Positions 44,404-54,058 of a stretch of 64,000 bases of DNA are shown here, piece by piece. The DNA lies in contig CAYHQQ010000015.1 in the NCBI GenBank assembly GCA_964358855.1, positions 8,866-72,865 of the forward strand. Reading direction: 5' to 3'. The notes under the pieces are model-generated. The model was given only the letters and a program-made list of their open reading frames with translations. It did not search any database and was not told the origin of the DNA. Numbering within the stretch: position 1 is the first letter of the stretch; each line of letters begins with the position of its first letter. This DNA comes from UBA2396 sp038042175. Lineage in GTDB: Bacteria; Planctomycetota; Phycisphaerae; Phycisphaerales; UBA1924. The translations under genes were made by a program, and so were the position numbers.

Positions 44404-45516
44404 ATGAAAGCGGTTGCCGTTTTCCCGCGCGAGCGGGCTGTTCGCCTCATTGACATTCCCGAGCCGAGAATCACGCAGGCGGGAGAGGTGAAGCTCCGGA
44501 CGCTCGATGTCGGGGTCTGCGGAACCGACCGGGAGATCTGCGGGTTTCACTACGGGACGCCGCCCCAGGGATCGGACCACCTGATCATCGGACACGAGTG
44601 CCTGGGCGAGGTCGTCGAGGTCGGGGCGGGCGTGACTCGATTCAAGAAGGGCGATCTGGCCGTCTTGACCGTGCGTCGCCCGTGCGGCGTCGCCGAGTGC
44701 CCATCGTGCGCAGAGGGGCGGCAGGACTTCTGCTACACCGGGCGGTTCACCGAGCGCGGCATCAAACAGCAGCACGGGTACATGACCGAGTACGTCGTGG
44801 ACTCGCAGGAATACATGATCCCTGTGCCCAGGGAGCTGCGGGAGGTCGCGGTGCTGGTCGAGCCGCTGACGATCGCGGAAAAGGCTCTGATCGAAGTGTG
44901 GCAGATCCAGCAGCGTCTGCCGTGGTCGTGCCCGCAGGCGGGAGGAACCAGGAAGCCTGGACACTGCCACCACGCACTGGTCCTGGGCGCTGGGCCGATC
45001 GGCCTTCTGGGCGCGATGGCGTTTGCCAATGCAGGATTCTCAACCTTCGTCTACTCGCGCGAGGACGAGAAGAGCGAGAAGGCAGAACTCGTTCGGTCGT
45101 TTGGAGCAACGTACGTCTCCTCGATGGTCACGCCTGTGGACAAGCTCGTCGAGCGGGTCGGAACCATCGACGTCGTCTACGAGGCGACCGGAGCTTCGAA
45201 GCTGTCATTCGAGGTCCTCAAGCAGGTGGGACCCAACGCGGCGTTTGTCTTCACGGGTGTGCCGGGGCTCAAGGGGACCTCAGAGATCGATACCGACACG
45301 ATCATGCGGAACATGGTCCTCAAGAACCAGGTGCTGCTCGGGACGGTGAACGCCGGGCACGACGCGTTCGAGGCGGCGATCCGCGACCTGGGCGATTTCC
45401 TGACCAAGTGGCCCGCCGCGATCAAGAGTCTGATCACCGCCCAGTACCCGGCGGTCGAGTTCAAACAGCCATTGCTCTCAGTCGAGGGGATCAAGAATGT
45501 CATTCGCTTTGGATGA
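44404..45516 (+). CDS. Zinc-dependent glucose 1-dehydrogenase
   Basis: The 370-residue medium-chain dehydrogenase has GVCGTDREICGFHYG near 38, the zinc-type GHECLGEVVEVGAGV near 63, a structural-zinc cysteine region (RPCGVAECPSCAEGRQDFC, about 97-115) and VLGAGPIGLLGAMAF for NAD(P) near 198. It resembles archaeal/bacterial glucose dehydrogenases that oxidise glucose to gluconolactone. An insertion near 180 (SCPQAGGTRKPGHCHH) is typical of this subgroup. The ATG at 44404 follows AGGAG by 6 bases. It overlaps the glycogen debranching gene by 20 bases, heading a plus-strand sugar cluster. Confidence 0.9.
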   Translation: MKAVAVFPRERAVRLIDIPEPRITQAGEVKLRTLDVGVCGTDREICGFHYGTPPQGSDHLIIGHECLGEVVEVGAGVTRFKKGDLAVLTVRRPCGVAECPSCAEGRQDFCYTGRFTERGIKQQHGYMTEYVVDSQEYMIPVPRELREVAVLVEPLTIAEKALIEVWQIQQRLPWSCPQAGGTRKPGHCHHALVLGAGPIGLLGAMAFANAGFSTFVYSREDEKSEKAELVRSFGATYVSSMVTPVDKLVERVGTIDVVYEATGASKLSFEVLKQVGPNAAFVFTGVPGLKGTSEIDTDTIMRNMVLKNQVLLGTVNAGHDAFEAAIRDLGDFLTKWPAAIKSLITAQYPAVEFKQPLLSVEGIKNVIRFG

Positions 45517-47527
45517 GCACGACGAGTGGCTGGAGGCCGACGGCCTGGGCGGATTCGCGTCCGGGACGGCGACCGGCGTTCGCACCAGGCGCTATCACGC
45601 CCTCCTGACGTGCGCGCAGACGCCGCCGACGAATCGGTATGTGCTCGTCAACGGCGTGGAAGCGACGCTGGTCACCCCCGCGGGCGAGTTCCCGCTGACG
45701 CGCCAGAGATACACACCGGACGTAACGACCGGCGGACCCGAGGTCACCGGGGCGGAGATCGAGTTGTTTTCGATCGAGCCATGGCCCACGTGGGTGCTTC
45801 GGCTGACGGATGGAACCAGAGTTCGCCACGAGATCATGGTTTGCAAAGATTCGGCCCGAACGGTCGTGTCGTGGCGCCTTGAGACTCGCACAGAGGGCGT
45901 GTCGATCCGTGTTCGGCCCTTGATCTCAGGACGTGATCTGCACGCGCTGCATCACGAAAATGACGCATTCCACTTTGAGCCCGCGGCAGCCCGCGAAACG
46001 CTCACCTGGACGCCATACCTCAGCGTTCCGTCGATCCGGGTTCGTCACAACGGGACTTACACGCACGCTCCGACATGGTATCGGGGCTTTCAATACGACC
46101 AGGAACGTGAGCGCGGCTTTGAGTTCACCGAGGATCTTGCCTCGCCGGGAACGATCGAGTTCGATCTCTCGCGGGACGAGGCGGTGATGATCCTGGAGGC
46201 AGAGGCGGTGTCGGCCGGGGCCAGGCCCACCCGCGCGATAGTCCTGCCGGCGACCCAACTCGCGACGAGCCTGCGGGATGCAGAACGTCATCGCCGCGAG
46301 CGCTTTGCCTCGCCCCTGGAACGCGCGGGAGACGCGTACATCGTCCGGCGCGGCCAGGGTTCCACCATCATCGCGGGATACCCGTGGTTTGGCGATTGGG
46401 GTCGTGACACATTCATAGCCGTGCGGGGACTTTGCCTGGCGCCGGGGCGGTTGGAAGAGGCTCGCGCCATTCTCCTGGAATGGGCAAGGCATGTCGCTCC
46501 AGGGTGCGACGGGCTACCGGGTGGACTCCTGCCCAATCGATTCCCCGACAAAGGCGAAGAGCCCGAATACAACAGTGTTGACGCTGGTTTATGGTTCATC
46601 ATCGCGGCCCACGAGCTTGCCCGGGAAGCCCAGAGCGCCGGCACGCGACTGAACGATGCGGACGAGCTCGCCCTGCGAACGGCGATCCAAAGCATTCTCG
46701 CGGGGTACTCGCAAGGAACGATCCACGGGATCCGCCTGGATGACGACGGATTGCTGGCGGCGGGCGAGCCGGGCGTGCAGCTGACGTGGATGGACGCGCG
46801 GGTTGAGGGGCGGGTGATCACGCCGAGGATCGGAAAGCCCGTCGAGGTGCAGGCGCTGTGGCTCAACGCGCTGCGAATCGGCGCGATGTGGGCGCCGAGG
46901 TGGATGGACCCTTTGGAGGCCGGGCTGGCGACGTTTGCCAAGCGGTTTTGGAACGAGCCGGAGGGATGCCTGTTCGACGTGATCGACGTGGATCATGTGC
47001 GCGGCACGAGCGACGCAACGATCCGGCCCAATCAGGCGCTGGCCGCGGGCGGGCTTGGACAAAGTCTCCTGAACGCCGAGCGAACGCGCCGCGTCGTGGA
47101 TCGTCTCGAAAGAACCTTGATGACGCCGATGGGGCCGCGATCGCTCGACCCGGCTCACAGCCAGTACGCCGGTCGTTACCAGGGTGGGCCCGTTCAGCGT
47201 GACGGCGTGTACCACCAGGGTCCTGTGTGGCCCTGGCTGCTGGGGTCGTTTGTGGAGGCCTGGGTGAAGGCCCGGGGCGACACAGACCAGGCACGAGGAG
47301 AGGCCAGAGTGAGGTTCTTTGACCCCGTTCTCGCTCATCTGGGTCGAGCTGGCCTGGGACATGTCAGCGAGCTCGCAGATGGGGACCGCCCACACACGCC
47401 ACGCGGATGCCCGTTTCAAGCGTGGTCGGTGGGCGAGTTGATCCGCCTGGATCGGCGGGTGCTGAGCGCACGAGAGGTGCAAACCAGACCCGTAATCGTG
47501 CGACGGGCGGCGCGCGCGGCGGGATGA
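45497..47527 (+). CDS. Amylo-alpha-1,6-glucosidase (glycogen debranching enzyme)
   Basis: The 676-residue enzyme has the bacterial GDE N-terminal domain (EWLEADGLGGFASGTATGVR and RRYHALLTC) and a C-terminal (alpha/alpha)6 catalytic barrel of the GH133 type. Signatures are IAGYPWFGDWGRDTFIAVRG near 292, GGLLPNRFPDKGEEPEYNSV near 336, LTWMDARVEGRVITPRIGKP near 424 and YQGGPVQRDGVYHQGPVWPW near 565. It would release glucose from alpha-1,6 branch points of glycogen or limit dextrins. It overlaps the glucose dehydrogenase gene by 20 bases and precedes an aquaporin gene by 4, a tight arrangement that couples glucose release with its oxidation. Confidence 0.93.
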   Translation: MSFALDEHDEWLEADGLGGFASGTATGVRTRRYHALLTCAQTPPTNRYVLVNGVEATLVTPAGEFPLTRQRYTPDVTTGGPEVTGAEIELFSIEPWPTWVLRLTDGTRVRHEIMVCKDSARTVVSWRLETRTEGVSIRVRPLISGRDLHALHHENDAFHFEPAAARETLTWTPYLSVPSIRVRHNGTYTHAPTWYRGFQYDQERERGFEFTEDLASPGTIEFDLSRDEAVMILEAEAVSAGARPTRAIVLPATQLATSLRDAERHRRERFASPLERAGDAYIVRRGQGSTIIAGYPWFGDWGRDTFIAVRGLCLAPGRLEEARAILLEWARHVAPGCDGLPGGLLPNRFPDKGEEPEYNSVDAGLWFIIAAHELAREAQSAGTRLNDADELALRTAIQSILAGYSQGTIHGIRLDDDGLLAAGEPGVQLTWMDARVEGRVITPRIGKPVEVQALWLNALRIGAMWAPRWMDPLEAGLATFAKRFWNEPEGCLFDVIDVDHVRGTSDATIRPNQALAAGGLGQSLLNAERTRRVVDRLERTLMTPMGPRSLDPAHSQYAGRYQGGPVQRDGVYHQGPVWPWLLGSFVEAWVKARGDTDQARGEARVRFFDPVLAHLGRAGLGHVSELADGDRPHTPRGCPFQAWSVGELIRLDRRVLSAREVQTRPVIVRRAARAAG

Positions 47528-47531
47528 ACGC

Positions 47532-48380
47532 ATGCTCCAAGCCCTCACCCATCACTGGCCGGAATACCTGATCGAAGCGCTCCTCCTGGGCACATTCATG
47601 GTTGTGGCATGCGTGAGTGTGGTCGTGCTGAACCATCCGGGCTCACTGGCGGTCCGGCGCATTGCCAACCCAAACGTGCGCCGGGCGATCATCGGTGTGC
47701 TCATGGGCCTGACGGCGGTCGTGCTGATCTACTCGTCCCTGGGCCAGCGGTCCGGGGCTCACATGAATCCGGCGACGACCCTCAGCTTCCTTGCCCTGGG
47801 AAAGGTGCACGCCTGGGACGCGGCGTTCTACGTCATGGCACAGTTTGTCGGCGGAGCGGCCGGTGTGGGCCTTGCGTCGATCGTGCTCCGCTCACTGGTT
47901 CGCCATCCGGACGTGAACCACGCCGCGACCCTGCCGGGGCGGCGCGGAGTCCGCGTCGCCTGGATCGCGGAGTTCGGCATCACGCTGGTGCTGATGTCCA
48001 TGGTCCTCATCACGTCGAATCGGGCATCAACGGCCGCCTACACGGGGGTGATCGCCGGAGGACTCGTCGCGCTGTACATCACGATTGAAGCCCCGCTCTC
48101 GGGGATGAGCATGAATCCGGCCCGGACGCTCGGTTCGGCGGTGCACGCCCGGGACTTTCGCGCTTTGTGGGTGTACTTCACCGCGCCTCCCTTGGGCATG
48201 CTCTGTGCGGCGGGACTCTATGTGATCGCCGTCGGTTCGGGCCATGTCTACTGCTGCAAGATGAGCCACGCTGCTGACGAGCCCTGCATCTTCAATTGCC
48301 GGATCGGCGAGATGCCGGGGCAGTCGATGCGACCGATTCGAGCGAGTGGAATCCAAGAGGATGCCGCCTCGCATCGATGA
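47532..48380 (+). CDS. Aquaporin (MIP family)
   Basis: The 282-residue channel has six membrane helices and the two NPA half-helices: SGAHMNPATTLSFLALGKVH near 73 and SGMSMNPARTLGSAVHARDF near 190. It would pass water, glycerol or small neutral solutes. The C-terminal tail has clustered cysteines (HVYCCKMSHAADEPCIFNCR), unusual for an aquaporin and a possible metal-binding tail. It starts 4 bases after the debranching gene and is part of the same run. Confidence 0.93.
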   Translation: MLQALTHHWPEYLIEALLLGTFMVVACVSVVVLNHPGSLAVRRIANPNVRRAIIGVLMGLTAVVLIYSSLGQRSGAHMNPATTLSFLALGKVHAWDAAFYVMAQFVGGAAGVGLASIVLRSLVRHPDVNHAATLPGRRGVRVAWIAEFGITLVLMSMVLITSNRASTAAYTGVIAGGLVALYITIEAPLSGMSMNPARTLGSAVHARDFRALWVYFTAPPLGMLCAAGLYVIAVGSGHVYCCKMSHAADEPCIFNCRIGEMPGQSMRPIRASGIQEDAASHR

Positions 48381-48430
48381 GTCAGTGCTCGCGGGGCCGA
48401 CGGATCTGCCCTCAACCTCACGAGAACGAC

Positions 48431-50008
48431 ATGCCCAACGACAGGCACTACGACGTCATCATCATCGGCACGGGCGCCGGCGGAGGAACGCTCGCGCGAT
48501 CACTGGCGCCTTCCGGCAAACGCATTCTGATCCTGGAGCGCGGCGAGTTCATTCCCCGCGAGCGCGAAAACTGGGATCCAAAGGCGGTCTTTGAAGACAA
48601 GCGCTATCTCACCAAGGAACTCTGGTACGACAAGGACGACCAGCCCTTCTCACCCTACACGCACTACTGCGTCGGAGGGAACACGAAGGTGTACGGGGCG
48701 GCCCTGTTGCGGATGCGCGAACACGACTTTGGTGCCGTGCGCCACTATGGCGGCCTGTCGCCGGCGTGGCCGCTGGCCTATGAAGACTTTGAAGAGTACT
48801 ACACGAAGGCCGAGCGGCTGTACAGCGTGCACGGCCAGCGCGGGCTCGATCCGCACGATCCGCCGGCATCCAAGCCCTATCCGCACCAGGCCGTCTCTCC
48901 CGAGCCCAGGATCAAGGAGCTCTTCGACGATCTGACCGCGGTCGGGTGCAGGCCCTTTCCGGTGCCGCTGGGAGTGAGACTGGACGCGAACGACCCAAGC
49001 GCTGCACCGTACCGTCTGAGCAACTTCGACGGGTATCCGGATCTCACCGAAACCAAGTCCGACGCGCACGTCGTGGGCATCAAGCCCGTGCTTGGACTGC
49101 CAAACGTCACGATGAGGACGGGAGCGCTCGTTGAGCGGCTCAAGGCGAGTCGTGACCGACGGACGGTCACCGAGGTGATCGCCCGTCACGAAGGACGACT
49201 CGTTTCGTTCCGCGGCGACATCGTCGTGCTCGCGTGCGGCGCCGTGAACTCTGCGGCCTTGCTGCTGCGCTCCGCCGACGCCGAGCATCCGACGGGCTTG
49301 GCCAACAGCTCCGACCAGGTCGGCCGGAACTACATGACCCATCACAACGGCATCCTCATCGCCGTGACGAGCCAGGACAATCCCTCGCCCTTCCAGAAGC
49401 ACTTTGGGATCACGGATTTCTATCGCGGCGCGGACGATTCGCCGCTCCCGCTGGGGACCATCCAGCTCATGGGCAAGCCCGATCGCGGAACGCTGGAGTG
49501 GGCACGGGGCGACAAGCTGCCCGGCGTGGCGATCGAGGACATCCAGCGCAGGACGATCGATTTCTTCCTAACCGCGGAGGATCTGCCCAGCCCTCTCAAC
49601 CGCGTCACGGTCAGACCCGACGGCACCATCAAGATCACCTACACACCCAACAATCTTGAGGCCTATCGGAGGCTGGAAGTCAAGACGATCCAGGCGCTCG
49701 ATGCGGCCGACCGACTTCGCGGGCGCCCCCAGGCGACGTATCTGGGAGTACGCCTCGGCGTGAGCGGTGTGAGCCACCAGAACGGGACCCTGCGATTCGG
49801 CACCGATCCCGCGACGAGCGTGCTGGACCTGAGCTGCAAGGCCCACGATCTGGACAATCTCTACGTCGTCGACAGCTCCTTCTTCCCCAGCAGCAGCGCC
49901 GTCAATCCGTCGCTCACCATCATGGCCAACGCCCTTCGCGTCGGAGACCACCTTCTCCAGCGGCTTGGTGCCGGCTCGACCTCTCACCATCAGGAAATCC
50001 TCGCATGA
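48431..50008 (+). CDS. GMC-family oxidoreductase
   Basis: The 525-residue flavoprotein has an N-terminal FAD Rossmann motif (VIIIGTGAGGGTLARSLAPS) and GGNTKVYGAALLRMREHDF near 79. The GMC C-terminal domain contains VSHQNGTLRFGTDPATSVLD and LYVVDSSFFPSSSAVNPSLT, with the catalytic His/Asn pair as H of SHQNG and N of AVNPS. It lacks a signal peptide. The substrate is probably a sugar or polyol, judging by the neighbouring glucose dehydrogenase and debranching enzyme. The ATG at 48431 lies 50 bases after the aquaporin stop, and the next gene overlaps by ATGA. Confidence 0.9.
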   Translation: MPNDRHYDVIIIGTGAGGGTLARSLAPSGKRILILERGEFIPRERENWDPKAVFEDKRYLTKELWYDKDDQPFSPYTHYCVGGNTKVYGAALLRMREHDFGAVRHYGGLSPAWPLAYEDFEEYYTKAERLYSVHGQRGLDPHDPPASKPYPHQAVSPEPRIKELFDDLTAVGCRPFPVPLGVRLDANDPSAAPYRLSNFDGYPDLTETKSDAHVVGIKPVLGLPNVTMRTGALVERLKASRDRRTVTEVIARHEGRLVSFRGDIVVLACGAVNSAALLLRSADAEHPTGLANSSDQVGRNYMTHHNGILIAVTSQDNPSPFQKHFGITDFYRGADDSPLPLGTIQLMGKPDRGTLEWARGDKLPGVAIEDIQRRTIDFFLTAEDLPSPLNRVTVRPDGTIKITYTPNNLEAYRRLEVKTIQALDAADRLRGRPQATYLGVRLGVSGVSHQNGTLRFGTDPATSVLDLSCKAHDLDNLYVVDSSFFPSSSAVNPSLTIMANALRVGDHLLQRLGAGSTSHHQEILA

Positions 50009-51102
50009 ATCGCGTCCGCTCTCTCTCGGTTGCCGCCCTGCTGCTCGCGCCCATGGGATTCGCAGCACTGCCGATCTTCGCGCCGCCGCCGTCCCCCCTT
50101 TCAGCGGCTCAAACACAGCCGGCAACGCCGGCGCTGGTCCATGCCGTCGCGTCGATCGGCATCACCGTGAGTGATCTCGACAAGGCAGTTGAGTTCTACA
50201 CCCAGACGCTGACATTCAAGTCCGTGGCAGAGACCGAGCGCTTCGGTGATGAGATCGAGCGGCTCACCGGTGTCTTTGGCGTCCGCGTGCGGACGGCCAC
50301 GCTGCAACTGGGCGAAGAGACCATCGAGCTCTCGCAGTTCCTCGCGCCAGAGGGCCGTGCGATCCCGCAGGACTCCAGGAGCAACGACCTCTGGTTCCAG
50401 CACATCGCGATCGTGGTTTCGGATATGGACAAGGCGTACGCGACCCTCCGCGAGCACAAGGTCAGGCACGCGTCGAGCGGGCCGCAGACCCTGCCGGCGT
50501 GGAACACCAATGCAGCGGGCATCTCGGCGTTCTACTTCAAGGACCCTGATGGACACGTACTGGAAGTCATCCACTTCCCCCAAGGAAAGGGCGATCCACG
50601 CTGGCAGACCCAATCTGATAAGCTCTTCCTCGGCATCGATCACACCGCGATCGTCGTCGCCGACACCCAGAAAAGCCTGGCGTTCTATCGCGACTTGCTG
50701 GGCATGAGCGTCGCCGGGGGGAGTGAGAACTCCGGTACCGAGCAGGAACACCTCAACAACGTCTTCGGCGCTCGCCTTCGCATCACCACACTGAAGGCGA
50801 CGTCGGGACCAGGCGTCGAACTGCTCGAATACCTCTCACCGACAACCGGGCGCCCGTTTCCGGCGGATACCTCCTCGAACGATCTCTGGCACTGGCACAC
50901 GGCACTGACAAGCGAAGCGCCCGAGGCCGCACATCGGCTCGCCAAGCACAATGTGCGACGAGTTTCGGCATCCGCAGACGTCGGCACGCTCGTCCATGGT
51001 CCGTTCATGTTCCGCGATCCAGACGGGCACGCCCTCGTGCTGCACTCCGACAAGCCGTCCGAGGCCCGAGGTGCCTCATCGACCTCAAACCCAAGCCGGT
51101 AG
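50005..51102 (+). CDS. Exported protein with two VOC (glyoxalase-like) domains
   Basis: The 365-residue protein has a signal peptide (MNRVRSLSVAALLLAPMGFA) and two vicinal-oxygen-chelate domains. One starts VASIGITVSDLDKAVEFYTQ near 48 and ends FYFKDPDGHVLEVI, the other starts IDHTAIVVADTQKSLAFYRD near 211 and ends FMFRDPDGHALVLH. The His and Glu metal ligands (HIAIVV, GHVLEV; HTAIVV) are largely present. VOC enzymes include dioxygenases and isomerases; the reaction here is unknown. It overlaps the GMC gene by 4 bases, so it may act with it. Confidence 0.85.
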   Translation: MNRVRSLSVAALLLAPMGFAALPIFAPPPSPLSAAQTQPATPALVHAVASIGITVSDLDKAVEFYTQTLTFKSVAETERFGDEIERLTGVFGVRVRTATLQLGEETIELSQFLAPEGRAIPQDSRSNDLWFQHIAIVVSDMDKAYATLREHKVRHASSGPQTLPAWNTNAAGISAFYFKDPDGHVLEVIHFPQGKGDPRWQTQSDKLFLGIDHTAIVVADTQKSLAFYRDLLGMSVAGGSENSGTEQEHLNNVFGARLRITTLKATSGPGVELLEYLSPTTGRPFPADTSSNDLWHWHTALTSEAPEAAHRLAKHNVRRVSASADVGTLVHGPFMFRDPDGHALVLHSDKPSEARGASSTSNPSR

Positions 51103-51175
51103 TCCCCCTCGATTCGATGCGCCGTTGAGATGAATCCGGAACATGCATGCCATGTTCCCGCACCCGAGAAGAACG

Positions 51176-53923
51176 ATGCCACCAGTCACCACCAAGTCTC
51201 CGTCCGCACCTGCTCCCACGACTGCTTCCAGTCCCGTGTCGGCCCCCGCGAGGCCCATCCAGCACCCCAACCCCGAGTGGCAGCGCCTTGCGGAGGCTGA
51301 TCGCAAGGAGACGCCCTGGCGGCGTTGGGGTCCCTACCTCTCCGAACGACAATGGGGCACGGTGCGCGAGGATTACTCGCCCGACGGCGATTGCTGGAAC
51401 GCCTTCCCACACGACCACGCTCGAAGCCGCGCGTACCGCTGGGGCGAGGACGGGCTCATGGGGATCTCCGACGACGACGGACGCCTGTGCTTTGCCCTCG
51501 CTCTGTGGAACGGCCGCGACCCGATCCTCAAAGAGCGCCTCTTCGGGCTCACAGGCCCTGAGGGAAACCACGGCGAGGACGTCAAGGAGCACTATTTCTA
51601 CCTCGACTCGACCCCCACGCACTCGTACATGAAGGCTCTCTACAAGTACCCGCAAGCCGAATTCCCCTACGCGGCCCTCGTGAAAGAGAATAAACGCCGC
51701 GGGCGCGACGAAATGGAGTTCGAGCTCTCCGACACCGGCATCTTCGACGATAACCGCTACTTCGATGTGCAGGTGGAGTACGCCAAGGCGTCGCCCGACG
51801 ACGTGCTGGTGCGCCTCACGATCTCCAACCGCGGCCCCGATGACGCCCAGCTTCAGCTGCTCCCCACACTCTGGTTCCGCAACACCTGGTCCTGGGACGG
51901 AGTCTGCGGCCCCTGCGGCGGCAAGCCGTCGATCGCGACGGTAGGCCCTGGCACAATCGTGGCCCAGGAGCCACTGCTCGGCACGCATGTGCTGCACGCG
52001 CAGCCGGGTCCAGCCGACACCCCTCCTGAACTGATCTTCACTGAGAACGAGTCCAACGCACAGCGTCTCTGGGGCACGGCAAATGAGTCGCCCTTTGTGA
52101 AGGACGCCTTCCACGCCAGGATTGTGGGTGGGATGAAGGACGCTGTGAATCTGACGCAAAAGGGCACCAAGGCGGCGGCGTGGTACGCGCTTGAGATTCC
52201 CGCGGGCCAAAGCGTCACCGTGCGCCTGCGACTCTCGCGCCAGGATGCACCAAGCGTCGCCCCGTTCGGGCCGGCTTTCGATGGCATCTTCGCCGATCGA
52301 ATCAAGGAGGCCGACGCCTTCTACTCCTCCAAGGGTCACGAAGCGCTGGAGCCGGCGGAGCGAAACGTGGCCAGACAGGCAGCCGCAGGGCTCCTATGGA
52401 GCAAACAGTTCTACTACTACGACGTGCCACCCTGGCTCGATGGCGACAAGGCGCAGCCGACGCCCCCGACCTCGCGCAAAGCGGGACGCAACGCCGACTG
52501 GCGGCACCTCAACAACCGCGACATCATCTCCATGCCCGACAAGTGGGAGTATCCGTGGTACGCGGCCTGGGACCTGGCCTTCCAGACGATTCCGTTCGCG
52601 CACCTGGACCCACAGTTCGCCAAGGACCAGCTCGTGCTGCTCCTCCGCGAGTGGTACATGCACCCCAGCGGGCAGATCCCCGCGTACGAGTTCGCCTTCG
52701 GCGATGTCAACCCACCGGTGCACGCTTGGGCGGTGTGGCGCGTGTACAAGATGTCCGGCAAGCGCGGCGAGCGCGATCGTGTGTTCCTCGCACGCTGCTT
52801 CCAGAAGCTCCTGCTCAACTTCACCTGGTGGGTCAACCGCAAAGACCCCAGCGGCAAAAACCTCTTCTCCGGCGGATTCCTGGGCCTGGACAACATCGGC
52901 GTCTTCGATCGCTCGCAGCCCCTGCCGACGGGCGGCACGCTGGAACAGGCCGACGGCACCGCTTGGATGGCCTTCTACTGCGGGACGATGTTGAGCATGG
53001 CCCTGGAGCTCGCCGCGGGCGACCCCGCGTACGAGGACATTGCCACCAAGTTCTTCGAGCACTTCATCGCCATCACCGACGCGATCAACACCCTGGGCGG
53101 GAATGGCCTCTGGGACGAGACCGACGGGTTCTACTACGACCAGATCCGGATGGGGCACGGCACGACGCCGCTGCGCGTGCGTTCGCTCGTGGGGATCCTC
53201 CCGCTCATCGCCGTCGAAACCCTGACCTCCGACATCATCGACAAGCTCCCCGACTTCAAGGCTCGCATGCACTGGTTCCTTGCCAACCGCACGGACCTGC
53301 CCTGGCACGCGACGTGCGCGTGCGCCCACGGCGGCACAACCGGCACCGACCGCATGCTCGCGATCCCCACGCGCGAGCGCCTCGAGCGCGTCGTCACGCG
53401 CATCATGGACGAGACCGAGTTTCTCTCGCCCTTTGGCATTAGGTCGGTCTCCAGATTCCACGCCGAGCATCCGTTCTGCATCGACGTGGATGGCCGCGAG
53501 CACCGGGTCGACTACACGCCGGGCGAATCGACCACCGGCCTCTTCGGCGGCAACTCCAACTGGCGCGGTCCCATCTGGTTCCCCCTCAACTTTCTCATCG
53601 TCGAGGCCCTGGAGCGGTACAGCCACTTCTACGGCGACTCGCTCACGATCGAATGGCCCAAGGGCTCGGGCACGCGGATCTCACTCCAGTGTGCGGCCGA
53701 TGAGATCCGTTCCCGTCTCACGCACCCCTTCCTGCCCGACCACAAGGGGCGAAGACCCTGCCACGGAGACGAGGCTCGCTTCGCGACCGATCCCCACTGG
53801 CGCGATCTTGTGTACTTCCACGAACACTTCCACGGCGACACCGGACGCGGCCTGGGCGCGACGCACCAGACCGGCTGGACCGCGCTCCTGCTCACGCTGA
53901 TGAGAAAACCCGCGCGGGGATAG
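51176..53923 (+). CDS. MGH1-type (GH63-like) glucosidase
   Basis: The 915-residue enzyme has an N-terminal beta-sandwich domain and a C-terminal (alpha/alpha)6 barrel like mannosyl-oligosaccharide/mannosylglycerate hydrolases. Marks are WRRWGPYLSERQWGTVREDY near 50, SPDGDCWNAFPHDHARSRAY near 70, KWEYPWYAAWDLAFQTIPFA near 453, GQIPAYEFAFGDVNPPVHAW near 500 and ESTTGLFGGNSNWRGPIWFP near 785. The D of WDLAF and the E of a later helix are the expected acids. It has a Ser/Pro/Ala-rich leader but no clear signal. The ATG at 51176 is chosen; one at 51143 is possible. It probably cleaves a glucoside that feeds the pathway next door. Confidence 0.88.
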   Translation: MPPVTTKSPSAPAPTTASSPVSAPARPIQHPNPEWQRLAEADRKETPWRRWGPYLSERQWGTVREDYSPDGDCWNAFPHDHARSRAYRWGEDGLMGISDDDGRLCFALALWNGRDPILKERLFGLTGPEGNHGEDVKEHYFYLDSTPTHSYMKALYKYPQAEFPYAALVKENKRRGRDEMEFELSDTGIFDDNRYFDVQVEYAKASPDDVLVRLTISNRGPDDAQLQLLPTLWFRNTWSWDGVCGPCGGKPSIATVGPGTIVAQEPLLGTHVLHAQPGPADTPPELIFTENESNAQRLWGTANESPFVKDAFHARIVGGMKDAVNLTQKGTKAAAWYALEIPAGQSVTVRLRLSRQDAPSVAPFGPAFDGIFADRIKEADAFYSSKGHEALEPAERNVARQAAAGLLWSKQFYYYDVPPWLDGDKAQPTPPTSRKAGRNADWRHLNNRDIISMPDKWEYPWYAAWDLAFQTIPFAHLDPQFAKDQLVLLLREWYMHPSGQIPAYEFAFGDVNPPVHAWAVWRVYKMSGKRGERDRVFLARCFQKLLLNFTWWVNRKDPSGKNLFSGGFLGLDNIGVFDRSQPLPTGGTLEQADGTAWMAFYCGTMLSMALELAAGDPAYEDIATKFFEHFIAITDAINTLGGNGLWDETDGFYYDQIRMGHGTTPLRVRSLVGILPLIAVETLTSDIIDKLPDFKARMHWFLANRTDLPWHATCACAHGGTTGTDRMLAIPTRERLERVVTRIMDETEFLSPFGIRSVSRFHAEHPFCIDVDGREHRVDYTPGESTTGLFGGNSNWRGPIWFPLNFLIVEALERYSHFYGDSLTIEWPKGSGTRISLQCAADEIRSRLTHPFLPDHKGRRPCHGDEARFATDPHWRDLVYFHEHFHGDTGRGLGATHQTGWTALLLTLMRKPARG

Positions 53924-54058
53924 CGACCAAATGCCCTTCCCGGCATCCGATTCTCGTCGCCGAATCATGTTGATCTGGTGGCACAACACCTCAAGCAGAC
54001 GGCTTCGAAGAAGCACAACGCCGCTTCCGAGCGGCTGTCCCTCGACCCTGGAGATCCC

